Below, piece after piece: positions 63,127 to 64,000 of a stretch of 64,000 bases of DNA; positions within the stretch are counted from its first letter, which is position 1, and every line of letters starts with the position of its first letter. Made by a program: the position numbers and the translations under genes. The stretch is from Microscillaceae bacterium. GTDB lineage: Bacteria > Bacteroidota > Bacteroidia > Cytophagales > Microscillaceae. The stretch covers positions 1 to 64,000 of the forward strand of contig JANWZA010000040.1 of NCBI GenBank assembly GCA_025054775.1, in the 5' to 3' direction. Under the pieces are notes generated by a model, which was not told the DNA's origin, made no database searches, and saw only the letters and a list, made by a program, of their open reading frames with translations.

Positions 63127-64000
63127 CTAACTAACTAACTTTTTTTTACTTACCTGTTTTAACAGGTACTCCACTTTGCGTCTTTGTACAATGTCCTTGA
63201 GCTGACGCAAATCGCCATCACCAAGTTCTACACGGATTTCTTCTATTTCAGCGGGGCTATCTATGCCGTTAGCCTCGCAAACTAATGTTATATCCTGCCT
63301 GCTAAGCGTTTGCAGGCTCACAAACTCCCTTCCGCAACGGCTGAAAAGTTCTTGATAGCCAATTTTACCCGCCTTCGCCCGCTTGCGAAGCTCTATTTCT
63401 AAGGCGTTTGTGCCACACAACACAAAACCACAATGCCCAAGCGTAGCATCATAAAAGGTTTTGAACAAGTCAAAAACACCTTGTTTTTCAAGCACTTTAT
63501 CGTACTCATCCCAAATAACCAAAGGATTTTCTAACTTTTTGAGGCGGTCAATAATAGCGTCTATCATATCGGCAATACCCCCTGAAAGCTGTAAGCCCAA
63601 CACTTGCCCAAACTTCTGCAAAAACACCTTGCGTGTGTAATGCCTTTCGCATTGCAGATAAAAAACATTCCTGTTTTGCCTTGTGTAAGCCTGCAAAGCG
63701 TAAGTCTTACCAAAACCCGCCTCAAAGGCTATCAGCTTTGCCAAACTGTGCGCCTGAGCATACCCACACACTCCAAACACCTTTTTATAGTTCCCTATCT
63801 CCGCCGTATGCCATTCGCTAGCCTGCACCTCCAAACCCAACCCAATCGCCACTTTTCTCCACAACGCCTCGCTTATACTCTCCCAGTTCCCCCGCACAAT
63901 TTGGGTAATATTCGCACCGCTTATGCCCACTTGCGTAGCTATCTGTGCCTGCGATTTGCCCAACTTATCACGCAATCGCAATATCTCTTGCCTAACTTGC
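63127..64000 (-). CDS. MuB-like transposition ATPase, 5' end outside window
   Basis: An AAA+ ATPase of the MuB type, which binds target DNA and activates the MuA transposase. An N-terminal helix-turn-helix (KSQAQIATQVGISGANITQI) is followed by Walker A FEAGFGKTYALQAY and Walker B PLVIWDEYDK, with sensor-1 FVLCGTN. The C-terminal part has the MuB-like DNA-binding end. The frame stays open past the TTG at 63981 to the window edge (QVRQEILRLRDKL), so the real start is probably outside, and MuA should lie just beyond. Confidence 0.85.
   Translation of the reverse strand, partial: QVRQEILRLRDKLGKSQAQIATQVGISGANITQIVRGNWESISEALWRKVAIGLGLEVQASEWHTAEIGNYKKVFGVCGYAQAHSLAKLIAFEAGFGKTYALQAYTRQNRNVFYLQCERHYTRKVFLQKFGQVLGLQLSGGIADMIDAIIDRLKKLENPLVIWDEYDKVLEKQGVFDLFKTFYDATLGHCGFVLCGTNALEIELRKRAKAGKIGYQELFSRCGREFVSLQTLSRQDITLVCEANGIDSPAEIEEIRVELGDGDLRQLKDIVQRRKVEYLLKQVSKKKLVS

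Overview
The window is AT-rich chromosomal DNA from a member of the Bacteroidota, most likely a Cytophagales-type gliding or aerobic bacterium. The signs are Bacteroidota promoters (TAnnTTTG -7 boxes, several with a TTG about 20 bases upstream), no obvious Shine-Dalgarno sites, a 1666-residue gingipain-like C25 peptidase with a C-terminal sorting-type domain, BshB1 (bacillithiol), FloA, and Bacteroidota versions of FtsY, Der, ScpA, UvrA and MutS. No rRNA, tRNA or CRISPR array was found.

Left part (1-19.8 kb): a secreted TPR protein running off the left edge, a RelE/ParE toxin-antitoxin pair, a SiaC-like regulator, a lipoprotein, a glycosyltransferase, ftsY, the C25 peptidase, floA, a DUF429 protein and an OmpA-like lipoprotein, trmN6, pbpC and a small membrane protein. 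The gap after trmN6 contains three separate 17-18 bp sequences, each duplicated in tandem.

Defence-like island 1 (19.9-25.5 kb, minus strand): an SF2-type helicase that the reading frames show was once fused to a PD-(D/E)xK-like nuclease (about 1140 residues), now broken by five single-base indels, followed by an intact, overlapping 716-residue protein of unrecognised family. Helicase + nuclease + large partner resembles the three-part pPIWI-RE layout, but that identity is a hypothesis only.

Housekeeping core (25.6-50.6 kb): scpA, der, hisD, a threonine-dehydrogenase-like epimerase, dut, a nitrilase-family amidase, an RDD protein with an LD-carboxypeptidase, a glycosyltransferase and outer-membrane protein, alkB, a MoxR-type ATPase, a His-rich CobW-type GTPase, rbfA, lplA, bshB1, pheS, rimO, mutS and uvrA. 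Between rimO and mutS, on the minus strand, is an SRP-like small RNA with a canonical Bacteroidota promoter and its own U-tract terminator; its apical loop reads UUAACC rather than the usual CGGAAG.

Island 2 (50.9-54.5 kb): a single-chain restriction-modification enzyme (nuclease, N6-adenine methyltransferase, type ISP-like specificity domain) without a helicase, followed by translation-coupled remnants of other genes, one of which keeps the start of a second methyltransferase.

PrMu-like prophage (about 55.87 kb to the right edge): terminase, a small protein, a gp36-like protein and a portal-MuF fusion read rightward; a gpG-like protein, small early genes, a Gam-like protein and MuB read leftward. 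The portal-MuF protein ends in a candidate nuclease-toxin domain. Degenerate heptanucleotide repeats fill the gap between two head genes, and a 42-bp tandem repeat sits inside the terminase gene.
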